Shown here: piece after piece, positions 48,532-57,716 of the stretch | Layout: every line of letters starts with the position of its first letter | How positions within the stretch are numbered: position 1 is the stretch's first letter | Source: Paludibacter sp. | Lineage (GTDB): Bacteria; Bacteroidota; Bacteroidia; Bacteroidales; Paludibacteraceae | NCBI GenBank assembly: GCA_028690665.1 | Contig: JAQVAV010000017.1 | Span: forward strand, 1 to 64,000 | Direction: 5' to 3' | Length of the DNA stretch: 64,000 nucleotides | Made by a program: the position numbers and the translations under genes | The notes under the pieces: model-generated | Told to the model about the DNA's origin: nothing | The model's input: the letters and a program-made list of their open reading frames with translations, nothing else | Database searches by the model: none

Positions 48532-48667
48532 GAAAAAAGAACGCAAATTCCACAAATTAGCACAGACCTCAAGTTGTTGATAATGTGGTAATAATGCAAA
48601 TTAAATTTGCGGGAATTTGTGTAATTTGCGGAATTTGTGTTCAGAATAAGCACTTATTGGACATCCT
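48532..48667 (-). repeat. Dispersed hairpin repeat, copy B
   Basis: The inverted counterpart of 20153-20288, about 28 kb away, lying just past the PafA-like gene. Its ends are imperfect inverted repeats (GAACGCAAATTCCACAAATT at the left, GGAATTTGTGTTC at the right), so it folds into one long hairpin. No ORF. Confidence 0.75.
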
Positions 48668-48700
48668 CTTGTTTTTAGAGAGACACCTTCATCAAAATAT

Positions 48701-49414
48701 TTATTTTAGTTCAAACCGGCATAAAACGCTATACTCAAGTTTAATTTTTTCAAATTCGGGCTGTTCGTCCGACATCCCGGCTGCTTCTCCGGTTTTGAAC
48801 AGCATTGCATTTGCAACCATATTCCGCGAATTATAAAAAACCGGCTGACTTTCAAGAATATAAATAGCTCTTCCTAACTGTTGTCCAATAGCTTCAGCCA
48901 ATGCCTGAGCTTTTTCTTTAGCCGCCTTTACTGCTTCGATTTTCACCTCACGACGATATTTTTCCATATCCGAATTATCCACTTTATCAACAGAGACATT
49001 AGCAATCCCCAATTTTTCCAAACCCAACATTACATTCATGAGCGTTTTAGTATCCTTTACCACAAGTTGATATTCCTTAGACAATAACACATCGCTTTTA
49101 CCCAGCAGGTATGTTTTAAAATTGCTCGACAAGTCAACGACATTTAAATCAGTTTTAGTATCCACTCCTTTTGTTTTCAACATTTTTATCATTTCGTTTT
49201 CCCGTTGAGAGAGTGTTTTTTTACTTTTATCGTCTTTTTCACTTAATTGTATTTTCAGATATATTAAATCCGGTACGATTTCCATTTCTGCTTTTCCGGT
49301 AACTTCAATATAATTCTGATCAATAAAATTTTTCTCCCCTGACTGAGCAAAAGAAAATAAAGGTATCAACATAAACAAAGACATCAATACCGACAATGGC
49401 AATACACGTTTCAT
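48701..49414 (-). CDS. SIMPL domain protein (DUF541)
   Basis: A 237-residue exported protein. After the signal peptide (ending LFSFAQSG) the SIMPL/DUF541 domain runs to the end: YIEVTGKAEMEIVPDLIYLKIQLSE, then DKVDNSDMEKYRREVKIEAVKAAKEKAQALAEAIGQQLG, typical of the family. Such proteins form periplasmic oligomers and are linked to envelope stress, without a defined activity. Length is normal. It converges on the PafA-like gene. Confidence 0.9.
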   Translation of the reverse strand: MKRVLPLSVLMSLFMLIPLFSFAQSGEKNFIDQNYIEVTGKAEMEIVPDLIYLKIQLSEKDDKSKKTLSQRENEMIKMLKTKGVDTKTDLNVVDLSSNFKTYLLGKSDVLLSKEYQLVVKDTKTLMNVMLGLEKLGIANVSVDKVDNSDMEKYRREVKIEAVKAAKEKAQALAEAIGQQLGRAIYILESQPVFYNSRNMVANAMLFKTGEAAGMSDEQPEFEKIKLEYSVLCRFELK

Positions 49415-49933
49415 AAATTTTAATTTTGATTGTTTCTAAATTATTTCCATTTCAATAAAACCACATTGAAAAACATTATTTTGAATGCAAGTCACACAAC
49501 AAACAAAAACCAGACCTTTTTTATAACAAAATTTAATTGGGCATTGCTCAGCAACATATAAAATATTCTATAGGATAGCGAGTTTAATTGTTATCTCAGT
49601 CTATACCACAAACATCAGACATTAATTCCGAAAAAAAACTTATTGTACAAAAACAAAGCACCCCCATCTGAAAAATCAGATCGGGGTGCTGTATTTTAAG
49701 TTTTCCCTTTCGGAAAAATCTAGAAAAGTTTACTTTACTTCTTCAAATGTGATAAGTGCATTATATCAGTCAATTACAAGTGTATGTTGCAAATATGAAA
49801 CAAATAAAAAATCAATATCAATAATTATTAAATAATTAAATATCAAACATATAACTTTTTATTAATAGATAAAACTATACTAAATAGAAAAATAGCAAAA
49901 AACAGTTTTGGAGCATATATATGACCAATTATA
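49415..49933. other. Intergenic region with one bidirectional terminator
   Basis: AT-rich, 519 bp, no gene seen. The only structure is a hairpin at 49658-49689 (GCACCCC and ATCTGA arms with one C-C mismatch) with T-rich sequence on both sides. It lies about 245 bp past the stop of the leftward gene at 49934-51214 and is its likely terminator. Confidence 0.5.
49658..49689 (-). terminator. Hairpin terminator
   Basis: Arms 49658-49671 and 49676-49689 with one internal mismatch. Read leftward it is followed by TTTGTTTTTG. Confidence 0.65.
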
Positions 49934-51214
49934 TTACATAATTTTAGGTTTAAAATCTGAAAGCCTCCACAGTTTCCACAGCATTGCATATGGGCATAGA
50001 AATTCATCCCTACATCTGTCCCAAGGATTTGTATTACAACGATTATCAATTTTATTTCCGTATCTTGTACATATGTTTAATAATTCGCATTTTGGATTAC
50101 CACTCTCAAAAAATGAAGTTATCTGACCAATTGCATAAAAATATCCAATTTCTACGCCATCAGGATTTTCTGGATATAATAATGTGCATTCACCTTTACT
50201 GTTAGAAATTAAAGGAGTGCCAAAGTTCTTGACGAAGTCCATAAAAGCTTCAGAGCCACCTCTTGCAATATCAAGAATGAAGTACTTATTTTTAAACCTC
50301 ACTTCTTGCCCTTTATAAACTAATTGATCAATCCAAGTTCTAATGTCCTTGAATAATACTGGGTCGTTAAAATATCCTTTGACTTGATTTCTTACTATTT
50401 TTGAAAGTTGCTTATAATTATCTTCAATCGTAATTTCAACACTACCTCCATTAAGTGTATTTTTCCTCGGGAGTATTTCGTCATAGATATCTTCGGGTTT
50501 TGTTGGAAGCCACCCATTAGATTTCATTTCTTGTAGATATTGAACAAAAATCTTACCTGGGTTATTATACAGTAAAGACGAATCACAAAGTGCTAATACA
50601 TTTAATTTATCTGCACCAAATTCTGGATATAAAAACTCTACAATTTTTTCAGCAAATGAATACGGATAATCTGGTGAAGTTTCATATTCATTACATATCA
50701 TTTGTTCCATCAGATAGGCCATATTCTCCATAATACTTTCGGCTCCAAATGAAACATAATTTTCTTCTCCTAAATTATCAATACACGTAACTATAATACA
50801 GTCAACACTGTCGACATCAGAGCCTGACACACCAGTTGATTCTTCAATTGAAGTTATATCGACTATTCTTTCTACTTTTTTTATTGTTGCAGTATCACCG
50901 TTAGTTAACTTACATATTCGTTTATTTAAAAAAATATTATCCTGATTGTCTTCATTCGGTAGGATTGGTGAGGTAAATTCTTTATTCTCTGATTTATATA
51001 TTTTGTTTGTTGCAAAACGGATATATTCAGAATAAACGTACATATTATTTAATCCATAAATTGTACATACATCTTGCAGAAAATGAATGTATTCGTGAAC
51101 GAAAATTGAAAAGTCCTTATCGAAGAATTTTTCAAATGCAGAATTTGTACCGATATTAATATGAAAAAACGAAGGGTTGTAGAACCCCAAGGTAGTAGAT
51201 AATTTTCTATTCAT
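49934..51214 (-). CDS. Uncharacterised HExxH protein (putative zincin metalloprotease)
   Basis: A 426-residue protein without signal peptide or membrane helix. Near the N-terminus, FVHEYIHFLQD (residues 39-49) has the HExxH zinc motif, and GAESIMENMAYLMEQ (157-171) could supply the third, Glu ligand as in gluzincins. The C-terminal 50 residues hold several cysteines (NPKCELLNIC, DNRCNTNPWDRCRDEFLC), possibly a second metal site. I recognise no family. It stands alone, AT-rich, between housekeeping-type genes and the DUF6266 gene, which suggests accessory origin. An intracellular regulatory or effector protease is possible but unproven. Confidence 0.65.
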   Translation of the reverse strand: MNRKLSTTLGFYNPSFFHINIGTNSAFEKFFDKDFSIFVHEYIHFLQDVCTIYGLNNMYVYSEYIRFATNKIYKSENKEFTSPILPNEDNQDNIFLNKRICKLTNGDTATIKKVERIVDITSIEESTGVSGSDVDSVDCIIVTCIDNLGEENYVSFGAESIMENMAYLMEQMICNEYETSPDYPYSFAEKIVEFLYPEFGADKLNVLALCDSSLLYNNPGKIFVQYLQEMKSNGWLPTKPEDIYDEILPRKNTLNGGSVEITIEDNYKQLSKIVRNQVKGYFNDPVLFKDIRTWIDQLVYKGQEVRFKNKYFILDIARGGSEAFMDFVKNFGTPLISNSKGECTLLYPENPDGVEIGYFYAIGQITSFFESGNPKCELLNICTRYGNKIDNRCNTNPWDRCRDEFLCPYAMLWKLWRLSDFKPKIM

Positions 51215-51260
51215 TGTTTCTGCAACATTAATTTATTTACAAAGGTATCAATTTATATAT

Positions 51261-51291
51261 GAAAAAAAAAACCGCCCTCGATTGAGGGCGG
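51261..51291 (-). terminator. Intrinsic terminator of the DUF6266 gene
   Basis: Perfect 8-bp GC-rich stem CCGCCCTC (51272-51279) with GAGGGCGG (51284-51291), 4-nt loop. Read leftward it is followed by ten T. Confidence 0.88.
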
Positions 51292-51319
51292 CTCTCGCAA
51301 GAAAACAAATTGCCTACGC

Positions 51320-51958
51320 CTAAGCAACTTCTACAGAACCCAAATAAACGCTGTTAGCAAGATCTTTGCCGTCTTCGGTGATAAACCCAAGGAACACTTC
51401 AACACTTTCGCCTAACCATTCCGCAGGAACTGCAATTTCTTGAGCTCCGGTGGTACGAGCGTTTCCAGCAGTTTCATAAACTGCTTCTGCCCGAAGTGGA
51501 TTCAGCACTAATACCAACGCTTTGTCGGTGGCGTTAGCCATGTTTGCACCGGAATTGTCGTCCCAAGTCAAACCAATTGAACCACCTGTGGCAAGTACTG
51601 CGGCATTTGAAGCCGTAGTAAGGTTACCACGAGAAACCAACACTTTGGACAAGTCAACACTGAAATCAGGGAAAGCTCCCGTGATTGCGTTGTTGAGAAT
51701 GTACGACATTGCAGCATTGAACGCTGTTTGTTTGGTTGTGTAGCGTTTGTAGCCTACACGGATAAAGCCAGTGATTGGCTTCAAAATACCCAATACTAAT
51801 GCGAATTTGCTGCGTTGGCCCATTTGACCATCAGTGCGGGGATTGGCTACAGAAGAAGCCTTAGCGCGCATGTAGCTGATTCCTTTCCAGCTACCACCTA
51901 CGACGTTTCCCACTTTACCTGAGAAACTTCCTAAAATACCTAAATTAATCTTTCCCAT
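51320..51958 (-). CDS. DUF6266 family protein
   Basis: A 212-residue protein matching DUF6266, found only in Bacteroidota and often in several copies per genome. The N-terminus MGKINLGILGSFSGKVGNVVGGSWKGISYMRAK is highly characteristic. The N-terminal half is Gly- and Lys-rich; the C-terminal half is beta-rich, ending FLGFITEDGKDLANSVYLGSVEV. There is no signal peptide. Function is unknown; the style recalls phage or mobile-element structural proteins, but that is only an impression. Confidence 0.85.
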   Translation of the reverse strand: MGKINLGILGSFSGKVGNVVGGSWKGISYMRAKASSVANPRTDGQMGQRSKFALVLGILKPITGFIRVGYKRYTTKQTAFNAAMSYILNNAITGAFPDFSVDLSKVLVSRGNLTTASNAAVLATGGSIGLTWDDNSGANMANATDKALVLVLNPLRAEAVYETAGNARTTGAQEIAVPAEWLGESVEVFLGFITEDGKDLANSVYLGSVEVA

Positions 51959-52123
51959 TACCTTAAAAATTTATGGAGTTAATAAATATGATTACTTGGA
52001 TTTGGTACGGCTCAAATATGGACTTTCCCTTATCCGAATGTAAAGATATATTGTAATTATGTAGCTGACACAGAAAGAGTTTAGCTTGCTGCCGATTGCG
52101 TTTAGTTGCTTTTGCAAGGGCTT

Positions 52124-52555
52124 TTACACCCCTGCATTTTTGAAGAATTGGCGAACAAACGCTTGCTTGTACTCGCTGACGGCTCGAAGTGTTTTAGTTA
52201 ACTGCTGCTCCCTTTCCTCCAATAATTTGAGTGCCTGGACAGTTTGAGCAAAATCGGCGGCATATTGCTCAATGATTGGAATGTGGAACGCCATAACGCT
52301 GCGGAATGACCGAATAGTGATAAACGGAATGACTGAGCCATGCAAATGCTGTTCAAAGGCACGACGCCGCCACAAAGCATAACAGAGGGTGCGAAGTTGG
52401 TCGGCTTGCTCCTGATTTTCTGTGATAATTACAAAGCAATTCGGACAGGGTGCTAAAAGTGGTTTTCCACTATTATTTCCTTTGTTTAGGATAAAGAAAT
52501 GAGGATTTCGGATTTCTTCTTTCTGATTGTAAGACTTCAAAATAAAAGCACACAT
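52124..52555 (-). CDS. DUF6943-like protein
   Basis: A 143-residue protein similar to DUF6943, which is common in accessory regions of Bacteroides. Family-like segments are KSYNQKEEIRNPHFFILNKGNNSGKPLLAPCPNCFVI near the start and HGSVIPFITIRSFR in the middle, followed by a C-terminal coiled coil (about residues 85-140, LLEEREQQLTKTLRAV). The early CPNC pair may bind metal. Function is unknown. It marks the left border of a long gene-free region and is probably part of an old integrated element. Confidence 0.7.
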   Translation of the reverse strand: MCAFILKSYNQKEEIRNPHFFILNKGNNSGKPLLAPCPNCFVIITENQEQADQLRTLCYALWRRRAFEQHLHGSVIPFITIRSFRSVMAFHIPIIEQYAADFAQTVQALKLLEEREQQLTKTLRAVSEYKQAFVRQFFKNAGV

Positions 52556-52687
52556 GAGGATAACGATTAAAGGGTGAATAAACGAGGGACTACCCCTGCA
52601 AATAATTTTTACCCCCAGAAAAGAGAAAGAAAAAAGAAAAGAAGAAAAAAAAGGATATACTCTTCAAACAGCCAGAGAGCGGCGGCT

Positions 52688-52764
52688 GTCAAGGTTTTTG
52701 GGCAGAATACTACCCGAAGCGTAGCGAGGTGTGGAGATTGTGCCCAAAACCCGTAGGGCTTGAC
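52688..52764. repeat. Imperfect long inverted repeat
   Basis: GTCAAGG and TTTTTGGGCA on the left (52688-52704) pair with TGCCCAAAAC (52741-52750) and CTTGAC (52759-52764) on the right, enclosing a CGAAGCGTAGCG segment. The shape would suit an attachment, transfer or terminator-like site. Confidence 0.6.
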
Positions 52765-52789
52765 CTTTACTGCCGGTAAGCGGAACGGC

Positions 52790-52797
52790 TATCTTTG
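52790..52797 (+). promoter_or_regulatory. -7 promoter box reading into the structured tandem units
   Basis: TATCTTTG is a perfect TANNTTTG box with a CTTTAC about 20 bp upstream. It would start a rightward transcript near 52804, through the tandem units, where no protein gene is seen. Confidence 0.45.
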
Positions 52798-52882
52798 TAT
52801 ATTCATTTTTTTTTGGCGGAAAACGTATTATGCTTTCTTTATTTTTTTATTGCAATTGATTTGTAATTTTTTATCGGGGCAA

Positions 52883-53890
52883 ACTCGCCGCAGGAAATAA
52901 AATATACCATTGGGTTAGCGTTGGAAAAGAGCTTTGGGGAAAACGGAATGAATGTAGCTTGCGGAATGGAAATGAGTATTTCCCCTAAGCTGTGCGGTGC
53001 TGAGGTGTATGCTTGCAATGAAGGCAAAATGTAGTGTTGGTTCGGTTGAGGAACGAAACCGACCGGAACGAAATGGCGACGAAATGGAACGCATTTACCG
53101 CAAGCACAAGAATAATCAACACGACATATTTTATTTACTGCACAATTAATGGGTGGTGGGGAAATTGCGGAAATTGCACAAAGTGCTGAAAAAACTATCA
53201 AGCTGCTTGAAAAGGAGCTTGACAACTGTCCCCATATTTTGAAAACCTTTTATAATTTTCATTGCTACCGGAAAATAGACCTTCAATGAAAATTATATAT
53301 GGTTTTCGGGGCATTATTTTCGAGTTGGCGGTACGCCTGAACAACTCACCGATTAGGTGTAATCAACTTACCGCTCTGCCTTTAGGCGATTTAATGGGGT
53401 GGACTCGTCGCAGTGGGAAAAAAGATACCATTGGAAATGCGTAGGAAAAGGGCATGGGTGGCGACTGAATGGAACGAAACAATGGGTTGGGGAATGAAAT
53501 GGAGCTTTACTGGCTGATTGTGTGTGGAAATATTTGTGCGAGGAATACAGCCGATAAGCGAAATGGAATGACTGCGTGGATTTGTGGAGTGGAATGAAGA
53601 AGCCACTTATGCCGTGCGGTGCTGAGGTGGGTGAAATGAACTGAGCGCAATGTAGTGAAGGGTGGACGTGTGTGAGGTACGAACTGCGTCCCCCGAAACG
53701 AAATGAGAGAAGAGAATGAACCGACCGCAAGCATACGAAAATAAAACACGACATTTTTTTACCGACTGCAACCGCTGAAAGGGAGGAGGGGAATTTTGTT
53801 GGTCTCTGGTTGGCGGTACGCCTAAACAACGCACCGATTAGGTGTTTTATTCTTACCGCTCTCCCTTTAGGGGCTTATTCTTCGGGCAGC
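52883..53890 (+). repeat. Two diverged tandem units of about 500 bp with a conserved fold
   Basis: Unit 1 spans about 52883-53400 and unit 2 about 53401-53890. Shared blocks include TACCATTGG, GTGCGGTGCTGAGGTG, ACCGCAAGCA and AACACGACAT. Each unit ends with GCGGTA and TACCGC that can pair (53328-53333 with 53369-53374; 53813-53818 with 53854-53859), enclosing CACC-GATTA-GGTG, then a TTTA-loop hairpin (GCC/GGC in unit 1, CCC/GGG in unit 2). Confidence 0.7.
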
Positions 53891-53936
53891 GCAGCGGGGC
53901 AAAGCGTTGATTTTGTGCGGCTATTATACATAATTT

Positions 53937-54011
53937 GGTTATAGGACTTTTTTTCAGGGGTTTATCCCCCGAACGAAGTGAGCCTATTGGTGAAAAAAGT
54001 ACTATAACTAC
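53937..54011. repeat. Inverted repeat with inner hairpin
   Basis: GTTATAGGACTTTTTTTCA at the left pairs with TGAAAAAAGTACTATAAC at the right with one bulge and one mismatch, enclosing a GGGG-TTTAT-CCCC hairpin. Confidence 0.65.
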
Positions 54012-54481
54012 ATGTTATGTATACATAGCTTTGAGTTGTTTTTTTTCTGGCGCAAGTGTAGCACGGTGGTGGCGGTTGGAGTGCAAACGTCTTTTTTGCT
54101 TTTCGCAAAAATTACTTCGTGATATTTTGCAACGCTCGGCATAGCTTGAACGAGTTCAGCTCTGCACTCGCTTATGCAAAAAGTGTGACAGAAAAAAACA
54201 ACAGCAGGGTTGATTGTGCGGAAGCCGACAAAAAGACCGTGCAAGCCCAGAGGTACGAGGGGCGGGGATTTTTGGCGGCTGAGGATTTTGCCCTGCGGAG
54301 CTGTCAGTAATTAACTTTCAGGCTTTGCCTGACCATTGTTCTGGAATGCTGAGTTGCAAAAGCATATGGGACGAAGAATAACTTTCATTTGGTACACTTA
54401 ATAAAAGTGCGCCAGTTTGATAATTATGAAAATCTATCATAATGTTGTAATTTTAATGAAAGAATCCAGATTAATAAAGTT

Positions 54482-55099
54482 TTAAAAATTACTCAAACTT
54501 AATCTGAGTTTCTTCTTTTTGTTTAGATGTATCCATTCGTTCGCTTTATAACACAAATAAGCTGAAGCAGTACCTAACAATGCTCCTGCAAGTACATCGC
54601 TCGGATAATGAACCCCTAAATCCATACGAGAATAGCCAACAGCTCCTGCCCATAAAAATGAAGGAGCAATGACATACCATTTGGGATAAGCCATGCTAAC
54701 TGAAGTAGCTAGCGCAAAAGCATCGGAAGTATGACCGGAGGGAAATGAGGGACTTCCACCATCGCTTAATTTTTCAAGATATGGGTAAGTTATAAAGGGT
54801 CTGGGGCGATTAACCGCATATTTTAAAATTGTAGCAATGGCTGTTGCTGAAATCACAGAAACGCCAATAAATATGGCTTTTTGCCTATTTACTGAATCTT
54901 TTTCGAGCAGACTAATGCCATATAAGATGATGGGTGTACCTATTGCCACAGGTGCAGCGGAGTTGGTAATACCTTTGAAAACGCCATCGAGTTGCCTGTT
55001 TCTATTTAAGTTTATATCTCTGAGAACATTGATATCAATGTTTTGGGAAAAACCAGTAATAGCAGGGAAAAGCAAAAGTAGTAAGAGATATTTTTTCAT
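54482..55099 (-). CDS. PAP2-family lipid phosphatase
   Basis: A 205-residue membrane-bound acid phosphatase of the PAP2 superfamily, acting on lipid phosphates or diphosphates. After a signal peptide (ending ITGFSQN) the three motifs are present: KYAVNRPRPF (KxxxxxxRP), PSFPSGHTSDAFA (PSGH), and SRMDLGVHYPSDVLAGALLG (SRxxxxxHxxxD). Length is normal. It is the last gene of the leftward run that starts with serine palmitoyltransferase, 93 bp after the first PagL-like gene, so a role in sphingolipid or lipid A phosphate removal is plausible. Confidence 0.92.
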   Translation of the reverse strand: MKKYLLLLLLFPAITGFSQNIDINVLRDINLNRNRQLDGVFKGITNSAAPVAIGTPIILYGISLLEKDSVNRQKAIFIGVSVISATAIATILKYAVNRPRPFITYPYLEKLSDGGSPSFPSGHTSDAFALATSVSMAYPKWYVIAPSFLWAGAVGYSRMDLGVHYPSDVLAGALLGTASAYLCYKANEWIHLNKKKKLRLSLSNF

Positions 55100-55192
55100 C
55101 TTAATATTAGTTATTTGAGTTATTTTTATACTGTGTACAGAATTAAAAAACTGATTTATACGATTGCAGAATATAAATTTGGTAAATAGTGT

Positions 55193-56374
55193 TTATTTTC
55201 CATTTATCCGATACCCCACCGTCCATTCCACAAAGTCGGCGTGCATAGAGTAATCACGTAGGGTTATTCCGGCAAAAATTTTATCGGATATGTGATAATT
55301 TATACTAACTCGTTGATGAAAAACGGGAGATTGATTTTTGAAATTTTTTCGATATACATAAAATGCCGGTTGCAGAACAATTGAAACTTTATCGATACAA
55401 AGCTCATAAGATGGATAAATGCTTAGTTGAAGTTTATCTGCAAAAGGACCATCTACTTCATCTAATTCATTGTTTTCAACAGCCACTTGTGCATTAATTG
55501 ACCCATTGTAATTAAATGTAGCTCCAATGCCAAATTTCGACAAATGGCTAATCTGCCAATTATACAGTGCCGAAAATCCGTACACAGGGAAGAAAACGCC
55601 TTCATATTTTTCTTTAATTTCGATATCTACTGAGTCGAAAATAATGTTTTTCATTGCGGCAAAAGCTGACAAGATCCACTCGCCATGTGGTTTGTATTTC
55701 GGGACTTTATATTTTACGAACTCGGGGCGTTCGTAAAAATTATATTTAATTCCAATTTTAGGCGCATAAGTGTTTATTCCAAAATTTGGCATCTTGATAG
55801 CACCATTGGAGTAATGTGAGAAATTAAAGCCTGCAAGCAAATCGAAATGATTTGATAGTTGATAGTTTAGACTTACACCGGCATCGCTCATAAATGCCTG
55901 ACCCAATCCTAAAGCTACATTATACTGATTGGTAATTGGGTTAAATGAACGCCAGTTAAATGAAACACCAAAACCCAGTTCGGCATTAACTGAAAATCGT
56001 TGTTTACGAAGCAATGGAATATCAATAAACCCATAAAGAGCAAGGGGAATTCCTATTTCATTAATATTATCAAAGTCAAGGATTTTAAAACCTAGACCCC
56101 ACAACGGACAATTAAAAACTTGTTCCTGTAGTGTTTCGCCAGTAGTTTGTGTGCTAAGTTTAATGTTTAATGCCTGAAAATCGTCAATTAAAACAGAATT
56201 TTGGTTAGAGCCTTTTACAAACACATTGGTAGGCGCCACAGAACCATTGATATAAGAAGTTGTAATTGATAATTTGTTTTTATTCCATTTGAAATGCACA
56301 TTGGTTGTGTCGGTTTGAGCCATGAGATATGTAGGCAGAAAAAATAAAAGAAAAAAATTTATTGATCTTTTCAT
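55193..56374 (-). CDS. PagL-like outer-membrane acyloxyacyl hydrolase family protein, copy 1
   Basis: A 393-residue beta-barrel protein with signal peptide (ending LMAQ). It matches the lipid A 3-O-deacylase (PagL, Pfam PF09411) family: LGLGQAFMSDAGVSLNYQLS, then the active-site region SHYSNGAIKMPNFGIN. PagL of Pseudomonas uses His, Ser and Glu spaced H-x-S-x11-E; here His187 and Ser189 are kept but position 201 is Asn. The C-terminal half extends beyond PagL with further amphipathic strands ending VEWTVGYRING. A close paralogue lies next to it. Catalysis as a deacylase is therefore uncertain. Confidence 0.82.
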   Translation of the reverse strand: MKRSINFFLLFFLPTYLMAQTDTTNVHFKWNKNKLSITTSYINGSVAPTNVFVKGSNQNSVLIDDFQALNIKLSTQTTGETLQEQVFNCPLWGLGFKILDFDNINEIGIPLALYGFIDIPLLRKQRFSVNAELGFGVSFNWRSFNPITNQYNVALGLGQAFMSDAGVSLNYQLSNHFDLLAGFNFSHYSNGAIKMPNFGINTYAPKIGIKYNFYERPEFVKYKVPKYKPHGEWILSAFAAMKNIIFDSVDIEIKEKYEGVFFPVYGFSALYNWQISHLSKFGIGATFNYNGSINAQVAVENNELDEVDGPFADKLQLSIYPSYELCIDKVSIVLQPAFYVYRKNFKNQSPVFHQRVSINYHISDKIFAGITLRDYSMHADFVEWTVGYRINGK

Positions 56375-56513
56375 TATTTTAAATTTAACAATCAGAATTG
56401 TTTTCTAATTGGATTTTTAATTAACTTTGATATTCTAAAGTGTTTTTATAATTTTAAAGTGTTTTGTGTAATAAGATTGTATGAACTCAGTATAAAAATC
56501 ATGTCAAAGTTCT

Positions 56514-57716
56514 TTATTTCCCATTTATCCGATACCCCACAGTCCATTCGACAAAATCCGAGACATGAAATGAATAATCACGTAGAACAATTCCTCCAAA
56601 AAAATTGTCGGAAAAATAGTACTTCAACCCAATGCGTTGGTGGAAATTAGGTGATTGGTTCTTCGTTTTTTTGCGATAAATGTAGAATGCAGGTTGAAGA
56701 ACCAGAGATATTTTATTTACAACAAGCTCATAGGACGGAAAAATACTGATTTGAATTTTATCTGTTATCGGACCAGAAACCGGATCAAAATCAGTTGAAC
56801 TATTCGCTATAATTGCTGCACTTTCGGCATTTACGGTACTATTGTATGCAAAATTTATTCCCAAACCGATTTTAGATTTACGACTAATCTGGTGATTGAA
56901 TAATGCTGTTACTCCAAAAACAGGGTAACTCAAACCTTCGTATTGTTCGATAATATCTTTTCTTACCGAATCAATGAAAATCAGATTCTTTAACCCTGCA
57001 AATGTCGAAATTTCCCATTCATTACTGGAATTAAATTTTGGTAATTCTTGTTTTATGAATTTTGGTCGTTCATACAAGTTATATCTCAAACTTATTTTAG
57101 GTGCGACACAGTTAATCCCTTTATTTGGATATTTCAGTGCACCGTTTGAGAAATGAGTTAAACTGAAACCCGTAACCAAATTTAGGTGTTTACTAATTTC
57201 AAATTCAAGGTTAAGTCCGGCATCAATGAAAAAAGATTGCCCGGCTCCAATAGCGATATTGTATTGATTGGTAAGCGGATTAAATGATTTCCAATTAGCA
57301 GTTGCTCCAAAGCTGATTTCATAATTAAACGTTGAGTGTTCCCACCTCACAAAAGGCGCATTCAGAAAACCATAAAGTGCAATGGGTGTTCCTATTTCAG
57401 CAGGATTGTGAAAGTCGGCAACATACGCTCCCAAACCCCAACTGGGGTATTTATACAATTGTTCCCACAGTTTTTCGCCATTTGTCTGTTTTGAAAGTTT
57501 GAGTGAAAATGCTTGAAACTCATCCAACTTAGCTGCCTGAACATTATTTCCCTTTATAAAATCGTTTGTCTGAAAGATATAACCATTCTGGTAACCAATA
57601 GATATTGATTTATTGTTCCAAAAGCTATTTTCTTTTAAAGCTATTGAATCCATTTGAGCATGTGATAAAAGAGTAATACTTAATAAAATTTGGATAGTGA
57701 GTAGTTTTAGATTCAT
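56514..57716 (-). CDS. PagL-like outer-membrane acyloxyacyl hydrolase family protein, copy 2
   Basis: A 400-residue paralogue of the neighbouring gene, sharing the same layout and the identical C-terminal ending VEWTVGYRINGK. It has a signal peptide (ending LSHAQ). The active-site region is THFSNGALKYPNKGIN, with His188, Ser190 and Asn202 in the position of the PagL catalytic Glu. Its start overlaps the RND permease stop by 4 bp, which ties it to the efflux genes. The pair arose by tandem duplication; the two copies are clearly diverged in the N-terminal half. Confidence 0.82.
   Translation of the reverse strand: MNLKLLTIQILLSITLLSHAQMDSIALKENSFWNNKSISIGYQNGYIFQTNDFIKGNNVQAAKLDEFQAFSLKLSKQTNGEKLWEQLYKYPSWGLGAYVADFHNPAEIGTPIALYGFLNAPFVRWEHSTFNYEISFGATANWKSFNPLTNQYNIAIGAGQSFFIDAGLNLEFEISKHLNLVTGFSLTHFSNGALKYPNKGINCVAPKISLRYNLYERPKFIKQELPKFNSSNEWEISTFAGLKNLIFIDSVRKDIIEQYEGLSYPVFGVTALFNHQISRKSKIGLGINFAYNSTVNAESAAIIANSSTDFDPVSGPITDKIQISIFPSYELVVNKISLVLQPAFYIYRKKTKNQSPNFHQRIGLKYYFSDNFFGGIVLRDYSFHVSDFVEWTVGYRINGK

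Larger units (their letters stand above)
52556..54481. other. Long region without convincing protein genes; duplicated structured DNA
   Basis: About 1.9 kb. Several open frames exist on both strands, but their products are Ser/Phe/His/Pro-rich and match no family. Contents: a long inverted repeat (52688-52704 with 52741-52764), a -7 box TATCTTTG at 52790-52797, two diverged tandem units of about 500 bp, an inverted repeat near 53937-54011, and a hairpin-rich tail (54090-54180). It is probably noncoding and related to a mobile element. Confidence 0.6.

Noticed and set aside
52839-53829. Leftward open frames of about 128 and 153 codons across the tandem units
   Set aside because: Their similarity follows from the DNA duplication. 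Composition is Ser/Phe/His/Pro-rich, no family is recognisable, and the stems are better conserved than the frames.
53935-54310. Short frames on both strands to the right of the tandem units
   Set aside because: They overlap inverted repeats and hairpins, have no family resemblance and no clear start signals.
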